From JAYQKL01 sp038142705 (GTDB lineage Bacteria > Pseudomonadota > Alphaproteobacteria > RS24): 64,000 nt of DNA. The DNA lies in NCBI GenBank assembly GCA_965217015.1, contig OZ244224.1, forward strand, positions 248,001 to 312,000, in the 5' to 3' direction. Every line of letters starts with the position of its first letter. Positions within the stretch are counted from its first letter, which is position 1. Shown in pieces: positions 28,180 to 35,704 of this stretch. The position numbers and the translations under genes were made by a program. Below the pieces are notes generated by a model. That model saw only the letters and a list, made by a program, of their open reading frames with translations, did no database searches and was not told the DNA's origin.

Positions 28180-28806
28180 CTAACGCTTAGGCATCTTATC
28201 CAAAATGGTGTTGATGCCTTGGCGCAGCTTGTCGCGGGCGGCTTTTGCGTGGGGCAGCACATAAGGGGCGAGGCGGGTGAGGGCGGCGTCTAGCTGGTTA
28301 AACGCCAAATCGCCCACGCGCGCCACATGTGGCTGGGCATGTTCATGATAGAGCGATTTCGCTTTTTTAAATCCCATTTCAATTTGGTCCAGCACCCAGT
28401 CCAATCGCGGCGCGACAGCCGGCCCAATTTTGGCGGCCAGCTGGTCCACCAGCGGGGTGAGTTTGGCATCGGCGCGCTCCAGCGCTGGGCTGATGGTGCG
28501 GGCATAAGCAAACCCCGCCCGTGCGCGCAGGCTCGGCGTGCCGGTGCAGGCAAATATCACGGCTTTAATTTCGCCATTGGCGCTGGTTTCTAGCTTTTCA
28601 AGCTGCCAGCCTGCTTTTTGCCAACTGCGCGTCCAGGCATGATGGCTATGGGTGTCGGCCTGCCACCAATCAGGATTTTGCCGCGCCACATGCGACAGCG
28701 GAAAACCCAAAATGGTTTCAATCTCATCAAGGGTGAGGGTGATAGCCGTCTCGCCACGCTTGGCGGCGGCCTGCAAATAATGGTTGAGCGGGTGATAAAG
28801 AGCCAT
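28180..28806 (-). CDS. DUF7662-like domain protein, function unknown
   Basis: A 208-residue protein. The first 75 residues (YHPLNHYLQAA, LTLDEIETILGFPLSHVAR, WWQAD, HAWTRSWQKAGWQLEKLE) match my memory of the DUF7662 pattern, a small domain often near defence or restriction genes. The remainder is helical, charged and Ala-rich, possibly a coiled-coil or membrane-associated tail. It is convergent with the KAP NTPase (15 bases between stops) and followed on its 5' side by repeat copy B. No catalytic residues are recognised. Confidence 0.6.
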   Translation of the reverse strand: MALYHPLNHYLQAAAKRGETAITLTLDEIETILGFPLSHVARQNPDWWQADTHSHHAWTRSWQKAGWQLEKLETSANGEIKAVIFACTGTPSLRARAGFAYARTISPALERADAKLTPLVDQLAAKIGPAVAPRLDWVLDQIEMGFKKAKSLYHEHAQPHVARVGDLAFNQLDAALTRLAPYVLPHAKAARDKLRQGINTILDKMPKR

Positions 28807-28954
28807 GTGCTTGTGTGTCCTTTATTATTTTTATGAGCACTTATTTTTACGCCCCCGCAGCGCCAAATGAACAAAGGGCGGAGAACGACTCACATCAGCA
28901 ACAATATAAATTTACTTTATCATAATCTGCGCCAGGCGGGTTATTTTTTAACAT

Positions 28955-29134
28955 CCCAGATGGGGACGGGGCGTGCCGGGCTTTCGGTACCGCTAACGCG
29001 GGGCAAGGCGCGTGCTATTCGCCACTGCGTGGCTCATCGGGGGAAGGCGCACCACGCCTCCCTTCGGCTCGGCGGGTGCTTATACCCTAAGGCAACAAGT
29101 TACCAACAGCTTTTAGCCAGCGGGCACTTTTAGC
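28955..29134. repeat. Mosaic palindromic repeat, copy B
   Basis: Occupies most of the 323-base gap between the DUF7662-like gene and the vWA gene. The 129 bases at 28991-29119 match 32579-32707 (copy D) in the same orientation with four mismatches. It contains a GCCAC/GTGGC hairpin and ends in the CGGGCACTTTTAG module shared with copy A in inverted form. The frames open across it are repeat translations, not genes. The first 100 bases of the gap (28807-28950) show nothing I can identify. Confidence 0.9.
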
Positions 29135-30305
29135 GGCTCAGCTCCCGCATGGCTTTGTCCAGCCCGTCTAGGGTGAGGGCGAACATGCGGTCAGAGAAAA
29201 TTTGCTTAATCATCTGTGTGGATTGTGTGTGCTGCCAATATTTTTCCGGCATCGGGTTGAGCCAGACCGCGCTTTCATAAATTTCACAGACGCGTTGCAG
29301 CCACAGCGCGCCGGCTTCTTCGTTCATATGCTCCACCGAGCCGCCGGCAAAGGTCACCTCATAGGGGCTCATGCTGGCATCGCCGACAAAAATGATTTTA
29401 TAATCATGCGGGTATTTGTGCAAAACATCCCAAGTCGGGATTTTGTCGGTATGGCGGCGGCGATTATCTTGCCACACGCCCTCATATAGGCAGTTATGGA
29501 AATAAAAATATTCCATGTTTTTGAATTCGGTGCGCGCGGCTGAAAACAGCTCCTCGCACAGCTTGATATAGGGGTCCATCGAGCCGCCAACATCAAAAAA
29601 CAACAGCACTTTGATATTATTGCGCCGCTCGGCCTCAAGCTTAATGTCCAGATATCCCGCCCGCGCGGTGGATTTTATCGTGCCGTCCAAATCCAGCTTA
29701 TCGGCCACGCCCTCACGCGCAAACCGGCGCAAGCGGCGCAGCGCAACTTTAATATTGCGGGTGCCGATTTCCACATCGCCATCAAGATTTTTATAATCGC
29801 GTTTGTCCCACACTTTTACGGCGCGGCCATGGCGGCCATTTTTCTGGCCAATGCGCACGCCCTCTGGGTTATAGCCATTGGCGCCAAACGGCGAGGTGCC
29901 GCCAGTGCCAATCCATTTATTGCCGCCCTCATGACGCTCTTTTTGTTCTTCGAGCCGCTTTTGCAGCTCTTCCATAATTTTTTCCCAGCCGCCGAGCGAC
30001 TCAATCTGCGCCTTTTCTTCTTCCGTCAGATATTTTTCGGTCAGCGCGCGCAGCCATTCTTCGGGTATCTCGGCGGTTTCGGTTTCCGACAGGCTGTCCA
30101 GCCCTTTAAAGGTTTTGGCAAACACGCGGTCAAATTTATCCAGATTGCGCTCGTCCTTCACCAAAACCGAGCGCGACAGATAATAAAAATCCTCCACATC
30201 TTGGCGGATGACATCGCTGTCCATCGCCTCCAGCAGCGTCAGATATTCGCGCAAACTCACCGGCACACCGGTCTGCTTCAAATCATGGAAAAAGGTCACA
30301 AACAT
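29130..30305 (-). CDS. vWA-domain protein, CoxE family
   Basis: A 391-residue protein. The C-terminal vWA domain begins near residue 225 with LLFFDVGGSMDPYIKL, the MIDAS metal site, in the DxGxS form seen in this family. FVGDASMSPYE is the later metal-site Asp. The N-terminal 200 residues are charged and helical. These proteins partner MoxR AAA+ ATPases as a chaperone-like pair acting on metalloenzymes or complexes (family knowledge). Its likely partner moxR is 2.4 kb upstream on the same strand, separated by genes on the opposite strand. Confidence 0.85.
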   Translation of the reverse strand: MFVTFFHDLKQTGVPVSLREYLTLLEAMDSDVIRQDVEDFYYLSRSVLVKDERNLDKFDRVFAKTFKGLDSLSETETAEIPEEWLRALTEKYLTEEEKAQIESLGGWEKIMEELQKRLEEQKERHEGGNKWIGTGGTSPFGANGYNPEGVRIGQKNGRHGRAVKVWDKRDYKNLDGDVEIGTRNIKVALRRLRRFAREGVADKLDLDGTIKSTARAGYLDIKLEAERRNNIKVLLFFDVGGSMDPYIKLCEELFSAARTEFKNMEYFYFHNCLYEGVWQDNRRRHTDKIPTWDVLHKYPHDYKIIFVGDASMSPYEVTFAGGSVEHMNEEAGALWLQRVCEIYESAVWLNPMPEKYWQHTQSTQMIKQIFSDRMFALTLDGLDKAMRELSR

Positions 30306-30339
30306 GTGCGCATCCTATACGCCGGGCGCGGTAAAATCC

Positions 30340-30480
30340 AGCGAAAAGGGTATAAGGGTATAAGCACGCGCTTTTGGGCGGTGGCGTGAGCCACGCGACC
30401 GAAAGCCCCGTGCGCTTTCCCCTGATGGAGGCCTTGCGCCTTGTGCAAGGCCGGAATGGGGGTATAAGCACGCGGGGAAA
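30340..30480. repeat. Mosaic palindromic repeat, copy C (inverted)
   Basis: Lies in the 454-base gap 30306-30759 and carries GGGTATAAGCACGC twice, a GGCCTTGC/GCAAGGCC hairpin and CCGAAAGCCC. It reads mostly as the inverted form of modules in copies B and D, and it shares 36 of 40 bases with copy A at 30424-30463. The rest of the gap (30481-30759) holds AT-rich sequence with an AGCTCA/TGAGCT hairpin near 30597 and a strong ribosome binding site for the next gene, but no gene of its own. Confidence 0.8.
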
Positions 30481-30759
30481 TTTCGGAGGGCGGGGAAATT
30501 CTGCAAAAAGCCCCTTGAATAGAGGTGAATGCGCCCCCATATCAAGAGGTACTGCAGACTGGCAAAAATAAAATTAGGCTGCAGATAAAGGCTTTAGCTC
30601 ATGAGGGTGAGCTGAAAATGGCGGGCTAAAAAGGGCGGCTTTATAAGAGAAACCAAGCCCCAAAGCTTTATTAAAGCACTGTATCTGTTGCGTTTTTTTC
30701 CTATTTCCTGCGTTTGGATTTTAACCACTTATTCCGCGTTGCGGAGGGAGGAGGTCGAG

Positions 30760-30984
30760 ATGGCCAGAGATTATTTTGCAGGTCCTGATGGGAATGGCAA
30801 CTGGCAGGTTAAAGGTGCTGGCAACAAACGAGCGACAAGCAAGCATAGAACTCAAGATAAGGCTTGGGCTGAAGCCAAAGAATTGGCAAAAGCCAATAGA
30901 GGAGAAGCCTTGTTGCAGGGTCGGAACGGAAGAATCAGGGAAAGGAATACCTATGGTAAAGACCCTTTTCCACCAAAAGGGTGA
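30760..30984 (+). CDS. DUF2188 domain protein
   Basis: A 74-residue basic protein. GNWQVKGAGNKRATSKHRTQ, then AWAEAKELAKANRGEALLQG, GRIRERNTYGKDPFPPKG is the complete DUF2188 pattern, including the terminal D-PFPPKG. The start at 30760 follows a very strong GGAGGGAGGAGG ribosome site; an upstream in-frame codon adds 24 unrelated residues. Function unknown for the family. It opens a three-gene unit with a membrane protein and an MBL hydrolase, on the strand opposite to its flanking genes. Confidence 0.85.
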   Translation: MARDYFAGPDGNGNWQVKGAGNKRATSKHRTQDKAWAEAKELAKANRGEALLQGRNGRIRERNTYGKDPFPPKG

Positions 30985-31002
30985 GATTGGGAGAGCAGTT
31001 GA

Positions 31003-31491
31003 ATGGAAGAGCTTATAAACAGGCTGACCTCTTATAATTTGCTTAACAACCTGTTGCCGGGGGTTGTTTTTTGTGTGCTGGCAACTTTTTTTACAGATTT
31101 TTCCTTTATTCAAGATGATTTAATAACGGGGATTTTTGTTTATTACATGGTTGGTGTTGTAATCGGCCGCTTTGGGTCATTGATTTTAGAGCCGTTTTTG
31201 AAACAAGTTGGGGTCATTAAAAATTCTGATTATGAGGATTATATACGCGCGGAAAAAAGCGATACAAAATTGGAGGTTTTGTCGGAGACCAATAATATGT
31301 ATCGGGCGCTAACCGCAATGTGCCTGCTTCTTTTCTTGGTCAGATTTTATGAAACGGTTGAAGAAACCTTCAGTCTTCAAAGCTATAGGCCGGATATTGT
31401 GATTGGAATTTTGCTGTTTTTGTTTTTGGCGTCTTACCATAAGCAAGCAAAATACATCACGGAACGAGTGAGGTTAGGAAAGGAAAAATAA
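31003..31491 (+). CDS. Small membrane protein, unrecognised, paired with MBL hydrolase
   Basis: A 162-residue protein with about four hydrophobic segments (residues 14-32, 41-62, 101-117 and 130-146). A charged loop at about 70-100 (SDYEDYIRAEKSDTKLEV) separates the two pairs. No signal peptide. Its stop overlaps the start of the MBL gene (TAATG), so the two are made together. Fit with paired membrane-effector architectures is suggestive, but I do not recognise the family. Confidence 0.75.
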   Translation: MEELINRLTSYNLLNNLLPGVVFCVLATFFTDFSFIQDDLITGIFVYYMVGVVIGRFGSLILEPFLKQVGVIKNSDYEDYIRAEKSDTKLEVLSETNNMYRALTAMCLLLFLVRFYETVEETFSLQSYRPDIVIGILLFLFLASYHKQAKYITERVRLGKEK

Positions 31492-32429
31492 TGGCAGACA
31501 TACGGCAAGTTCTCACAAGATTCAGAGCATATCAATTGGGCACACCGGGGGCATCTTTCTCCCATTTTGCTGATGGAGTCTTTACGCTCATAGAGGCGCG
31601 TTTGACGGATATTAATTGCCCGAACATCTTGAATGAGATGAAGATTTGTGAGGTGGACAGGATTTCCACTCTTCATATTACATCATGGGACGAAGACCAT
31701 TGCGTGCCAAGTCAGCTTGAGAAAATATTGACCCATCTTCGCCCTAAGAAAGTGGAATTTCCTGGCTATGCACCCACAACAGATTCTGGCCTAGAGAGTT
31801 GTAGGTTGATACAAAGATATGAACAACAAGATAACACAGGGCAAATCAACACTCAGAGCATCACGCCTGAGTATATAAATAATCTTGATGCGGCGAGGCA
31901 ATATGGATACCGCGATGTTTTGTACAATCCCAAACATATAGATGCGGAGAATAACAACAACAATTCTACGGCTCAAATGTTCAGAAAGGGCTCGTTCAAT
32001 GTTCTAAGTCTTGGGGACTTGGAGGACAGTAATATTTCTGCTCGAATTGGAAGGTGTTCCATAGTCTGCAATGAAATGGATGTGATGATACTCGCACATC
32101 ATGGGGCGGATAATGGTTTCACAACTGCGAGGCTTCTTAAGAAGACGAAACCACAAGTTGCTATTGCCAGTGCCAATTGGGGAAATCAGTTTGAACACCC
32201 AGATGAGACCATTAGAAACCTTTTGAGAAAATGCAATATTCCTCTTTTTACAACCAAACGTGGAGACATTTTAATTGAATCTATAGATCCTCATAATGGT
32301 TGCTTTGGAGTTCAATTTTGGGAAGGCAGTGAAGTAAAAGAACAAAAATTTTCTGCAAAGAAAAATAAGCCGGTGGCTATTAGGCCAGATAATCGCCAGG
32401 CTATAAGCAATCGAAAGCGTCGCCTATGA
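31491..32429 (+). CDS. ComEC/Rec2-type metallo-beta-lactamase-fold hydrolase
   Basis: A 312-residue protein. Metal-binding landmarks in order: HITSWDEDH at residues 62-70 (a variant of HxHxDH), VLSLGDLED near 172-179, ILAHHGADNGF near 200-210, and ASANWGNQFEHPDETI near 227-241. HHG followed by N-x-HP is typical of the ComEC C-terminal nuclease-like domain, here standing alone without the channel. Such domains cut nucleic acid or phosphodiesters in related proteins; activity here is inferred. It is translated from a TAATG overlap with the membrane protein. Confidence 0.8.
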   Translation: MADIRQVLTRFRAYQLGTPGASFSHFADGVFTLIEARLTDINCPNILNEMKICEVDRISTLHITSWDEDHCVPSQLEKILTHLRPKKVEFPGYAPTTDSGLESCRLIQRYEQQDNTGQINTQSITPEYINNLDAARQYGYRDVLYNPKHIDAENNNNNSTAQMFRKGSFNVLSLGDLEDSNISARIGRCSIVCNEMDVMILAHHGADNGFTTARLLKKTKPQVAIASANWGNQFEHPDETIRNLLRKCNIPLFTTKRGDILIESIDPHNGCFGVQFWEGSEVKEQKFSAKKNKPVAIRPDNRQAISNRKRRL

Positions 32430-32439
32430 AGGTTACTCG

Positions 32440-32707
32440 GGCTCGCTTCCGCTTCCGCTAACGCGGGGGAAGGCGCACGGGGCTTTCGGCAATCGGGCAC
32501 TTTCAGCCCCACTCCGCTATTGCACTTTGCGCAATAGCTCCGTCAGGAGAAGGCGGGCTGGGGTTCGCGAGGGCTTTCCGCTAACGCGGGGCAAGGCGCG
32601 TTCCATTCGCCACTGCGTGGCTCATCGGGGGAAGGCGCACCACGCCTCCCTTCGGCTCGGCGGGTGCTTATACCCTAAGGCAACAAGTTGCCAACCGCTT
32701 TTAGCCA
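32440..32707. repeat. Mosaic palindromic repeat, copy D
   Basis: Fills the gap between the MBL gene and moxR. It includes CGCTAACGCGGGGGAAGG-type modules twice, a GCTATTGC/GCAATAGC hairpin at 32516-32538, and the 129-base block 32579-32707 that matches copy B with four mismatches. Copies B and D bracket the vWA gene plus the three-gene cassette as direct repeats. Confidence 0.88.
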
Positions 32708-32721
32708 CCTAGCCCTTATAC

Positions 32722-33585
32722 TCAATTCCGCTCCCGCCGTGCGAGGAAGGCGAGTTTTTCAAACAGCTGCACGTCTTGTTCGTTTTTCAACAATGCGCCA
32801 TGCAGCGGCGGGATAAGCTTGTTGGGGTCGCGCTCTTGCAACAGGTCCGTGTCCATATCCTCATTCATCAAAAGCTTCAGCCAGTCCAGCAGCTCAGATG
32901 TGGACGGCTTTTTCTTCAGCCCCGGCACCTCGCGGGTTTCATAAAACACGCTCAGGGCTTTTTTAATCAGCTTTTCTTTAATGTTTGGGAAATGCACCTT
33001 AACGATATCGGCCATGGTGTCGGCATCGGGGAAGGCGATATAATGGAAAAAACAGCGCCGCAAAAACGCATCTGGCAGTTCTTTTTCATTGTTGGAAGTG
33101 ATAATCACCAGCGGGCGCTGCGCGGCTTTGATGGTTTCGCCGGTCTCATAAACAAAAAACTCCATGCGGTCCAGCTCTTGCAGCAAATCATTGGGGAACT
33201 CAATATCGGCTTTGTCAATCTCGTCAATCAGCAACAGCGCGCGGCCTTGTTGCTCACCTGAATATTCAAAAGCCTCCCAAAGCTTGCCTTTGTTAATGTA
33301 GTTTTTGACATCTTTGACGCGCTCATCGCCCAGCTGGCTGTCGCGCAGGCGGGTGATGGCATCATATTCATACAAGCCCTGCTGGGCTTTGGTGGTGGAT
33401 TTAATGTGCCATGTAATGAGCGGCATATTGAGCGCTTTGGACACTTCTTCCGCCAAAACAGTTTTGCCGGTGCCGGGCTCGCCCTTAATCAGCAATGGCC
33501 GCTCCAGCGTTAACGCCGCATTCACGGCCACGCGCAAGTCTTCTGTGGCGATATAATTTTCTGTTCCGGTAAATTTTTGTGACAT
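32722..33585 (-). CDS. MoxR-family AAA+ ATPase
   Basis: A 287-residue AAA+ protein. Walker A is IKGEPGTGKTVLAEEVSKAL near residue 38, Walker B is LLIDEIDKADIEFPNDLL near 115, and sensor 1 is PLVIITSNNEKELPDAFLRR near 158. The start at 33585 follows GGGGAAG; an upstream ATG seven codons earlier has no such site. MoxR ATPases act with vWA proteins in maturation of enzyme complexes. The vWA gene that would normally follow is displaced by 2.4 kb. Confidence 0.9.
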   Translation of the reverse strand: MSQKFTGTENYIATEDLRVAVNAALTLERPLLIKGEPGTGKTVLAEEVSKALNMPLITWHIKSTTKAQQGLYEYDAITRLRDSQLGDERVKDVKNYINKGKLWEAFEYSGEQQGRALLLIDEIDKADIEFPNDLLQELDRMEFFVYETGETIKAAQRPLVIITSNNEKELPDAFLRRCFFHYIAFPDADTMADIVKVHFPNIKEKLIKKALSVFYETREVPGLKKKPSTSELLDWLKLLMNEDMDTDLLQERDPNKLIPPLHGALLKNEQDVQLFEKLAFLARRERN

Positions 33586-33758
33586 TTTCTTCCCCATTAA
33601 CGTCAATATTTAAGATTTAGCCATGCCTAAACCCATAATGAATATAGTGCTTTATAGCCTTTATCCTAAACTTTATCAAAGCTGTCATAAAACAGAACTT
33701 GAAAATGCGCCAGAAATTAATATAAATCCATGTGCACAGCAAATAAAAGGGTCAGATT

Positions 33759-34175
33759 ATGGCAACCAGACTACCTAAAAATTATGTGCCGTCGGAAGAT
33801 GAGCCATTTATGAATGCCAAACAGAGGGAATATTTTCGCCGCAAGCTGGTGGCGTGGAAAGAAGACATTATCCGCGAAACCCGTGAAACCGTCTCGACTT
33901 TGCAGGAAGAAAGCATCAATCATCCAGATATAACCGACCGTGCATCATCAGAATCCGAAAAAGCATTGGAATTGCGCACCCGTGATCGCCAGCGCAAACT
34001 GATTGGCAAAATTGACGCGGCGCTTGCGCGGGTTGAAGACCAGACCTATGGCTATTGTGAGGAAACCGGTGAACCGATTAGCCTAAAGCGGCTGGACGCG
34101 CGCCCCATCGCGACGCTTAGCCTCGAGGCTCAAGAGCGCCACGAAAAACGCGAACGCGTCTTTCGGGACGATTAA
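33759..34175 (+). CDS. dksA: RNA polymerase-binding transcription factor DksA
   Basis: A 138-residue stringent-response factor that enters the RNA polymerase secondary channel with ppGpp. The coiled coil spans about residues 25-95 (KLVAWKEDIIRETRETVSTL) with an acidic tip. In the zinc-finger region YGYCEETGEPISLKRLDARP only the first Cys remains; the other ligand positions are Thr, Ala and Ser, as known for alphaproteobacterial DksA. The stop codon lies in a 15-base tandem repeat. Confidence 0.93.
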   Translation: MATRLPKNYVPSEDEPFMNAKQREYFRRKLVAWKEDIIRETRETVSTLQEESINHPDITDRASSESEKALELRTRDRQRKLIGKIDAALARVEDQTYGYCEETGEPISLKRLDARPIATLSLEAQERHEKRERVFRDD

Positions 34176-34205
34176 GGCCGCGACGATTAAAGGCGCGACG
34201 ATTGA
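34167..34205 (+). repeat. 15-bp tandem repeat spanning the dksA stop codon
   Basis: GACGATTAAGGCCGC (34167-34181) is followed by a near copy (34182-34196) and a partial third (34197-34205). The period is a multiple of three, so the stop codon recurs in frame: TAA, TAA, TGA. Confidence 0.85.
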
Positions 34206-34230
34206 TTTTATAATTTCTGTGCCGTGTGAC

Positions 34231-34275
34231 AGCAGCGGAGAGCAGAGAAGAGCAGAGCAGAGCAGAGAAGAGCAA
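34231..34275. repeat. AGAGCAG-type purine-rich repeat upstream of recA
   Basis: About 45 bases of imperfect AGAGCAG/AGAAGAGC units in the 288-base gap between dksA and recA. Outside this repeat and the SOS box the gap is AT-rich and holds no gene that I can see. Confidence 0.7.
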
Positions 34276-34397
34276 GGTGATTCTCTTCATCTTCTGCACA
34301 TCTGTGTGGATATAGTGTCCTTCGCGCCGAAATAAAACCAGAACATAATTCTAAAAAGCAAGTTAAATCAATGGGATAAAAAAGTTCTTGCATTATA

Positions 34398-34412
34398 GAA
34401 CAAAATGTGAAC
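34398..34412 (-). promoter_or_regulatory. LexA-binding SOS box of recA
   Basis: GAAC-AAAATGT-GAAC on the plus strand, i.e. GTTC-N7-GTTC on the other, 51 bases before the recA start. It matches the alphaproteobacterial LexA operator and the box before umuD. Confidence 0.85.
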
Positions 34413-34463
34413 AAAATATGTTATTGCTGCTTAAACCAGCCTATGAAATAAGGGAGATAAGCA

Positions 34464-35555
34464 ATGACTGGAAAATTGGTGAACCTCATGACAGATAATT
34501 CGGATAAACAAAAAGCACTCGAAGCGGCACTCAGCCAAATCGAACGAAATTATGGCAAAGGCTCGGTGATGAAACTGGGCGATGAAGATCGCGTGGTAGA
34601 AATTGAATCTGTGCCAACCGGATCCTTAGGGCTCGATGTGGCGCTGGGCATTGGCGGTCTGCCAAAAGGCCGGATTATTGAAATCTATGGCCCTGAAAGT
34701 TCTGGCAAAACAACCATGGCATTGCACACAGTGGCAGAAGCGCAGAAACAAGGCGGCATTTGCGGTTTTATTGATGCCGAGCATGCGCTGGACCCACTTT
34801 ATGCTGGTAAATTGGGTGTGGATATTGGCGAATTGCTTATTTCCCAGCCAGATAATGGGGAGCAGGCGCTGGAAATTGCTGACACGCTGGTGCGCTCTGG
34901 CGCGGTTGATGTGCTGGTGATTGACTCTGTTGCCGCGTTGACCCCGCGCGCTGAATTAGAAGGCGATATGGGCGACAGCCTGCCTGGATTACAAGCGCGC
35001 CTGATGAGCCAGGCTTTGCGCAAGCTGACTGCCTCGATTTCTAAATCCAACACAATGGTGATTTTCATCAACCAAATTCGAATGAAAATTGGCGTTATGT
35101 TTGGCTCACCTGAAACCACAACTGGCGGGAATGCACTGAAATTCTATTCTTCTGTGCGTTTGGATATTCGCCGTATTGGCGCGATTAAAGACCGTGATGA
35201 AGTGATTGGCAACCAGACCCGCGTCAAAGTTGTGAAAAACAAAGTTGCGCCGCCATTCCGTGTGGTTGAGTTTGATATTCTCTATGGTGAGGGTATTTCA
35301 AAAATGGGCGAGCTGATTGATTTGGGCGTGAAAGCTGAAATTATTGATAAGGCTGGTAGTTGGTTTAGCTATGGCGACCAGCGCATCGGGCAGGGTAAGG
35401 AAAATGTCCGTCAGTTTTTGAAAGAAAACCCAGATATGGCGGCGGAAATTGAACAAAAAATCCGTGCCGATGCTGGCTTGATTGAGGTTGAGCCATTACA
35501 AGATGGCGATGATTATGATGCTGGAGATGACACGCCCGAGGAAGCGGCTGGTTAA
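34464..35555 (+). CDS. recA: Recombinase RecA
   Basis: A 363-residue ATP-dependent strand-exchange protein and SOS coprotease. Walker A is IYGPESSGKTTMALHT near residue 75, and Walker B is VDVLVIDSVAAL near 148. The L2 region has SPETTTGGNALKFYSSVRLD, and the acidic tail is DGDDYDAGDDTPEE. The start at 34464 has AAGGGAG at eight bases; an internal ATG at 34488 is a weaker option. Expression should be LexA-controlled through the upstream box, which would also induce umuDC and so allow Pol V activation by RecA filaments. Confidence 0.98.
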   Translation: MTGKLVNLMTDNSDKQKALEAALSQIERNYGKGSVMKLGDEDRVVEIESVPTGSLGLDVALGIGGLPKGRIIEIYGPESSGKTTMALHTVAEAQKQGGICGFIDAEHALDPLYAGKLGVDIGELLISQPDNGEQALEIADTLVRSGAVDVLVIDSVAALTPRAELEGDMGDSLPGLQARLMSQALRKLTASISKSNTMVIFINQIRMKIGVMFGSPETTTGGNALKFYSSVRLDIRRIGAIKDRDEVIGNQTRVKVVKNKVAPPFRVVEFDILYGEGISKMGELIDLGVKAEIIDKAGSWFSYGDQRIGQGKENVRQFLKENPDMAAEIEQKIRADAGLIEVEPLQDGDDYDAGDDTPEEAAG

Positions 35556-35607
35556 AAATTCAATTCATGTCCTGCGCGTTTTGTCACGCACTATATGATA
35601 AATGATT

Positions 35608-35637
35608 AAAACCCCCTCAACAAAGGGGGTTTTTCTT
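35608..35637 (+). terminator. Rho-independent terminator after recA
   Basis: AAAACCCCCT, a six-base loop, then AGGGGGTTTT and further T residues, 52 bases after the recA stop. The stem is perfect over ten pairs. Confidence 0.9.
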
Positions 35638-35704
35638 TGTTTTATTGACAGGAGGGCTTGGCATAAGGCGCGACGGGCGGTAAAAGCAGGGCAGGGAGTT
35701 TTTT

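Noticed and set aside
28867..29133. Possible small gene encoding an RHCVAHRGKAHHASLRLGG-like peptide, with a sister at 32527-32712
   Set aside because: Both frames are translations of the same palindromic repeat, with no ribosome site and no independent conservation of the frame ends.
27209..30562. A near-identical 18-base match (AGGYACTGCMGACTGGCA) inside the KAP gene and at about 30547 as att-like sites
   Set aside because: With two mismatches in 18 bases such pairs are expected by chance in 64 kb, and no integrase is present.
25720..32707. CRISPR array in the repeat-rich region
   Set aside because: The repeats are long, irregularly spaced, palindromic and in mixed orientation, without uniform spacers or cas genes.
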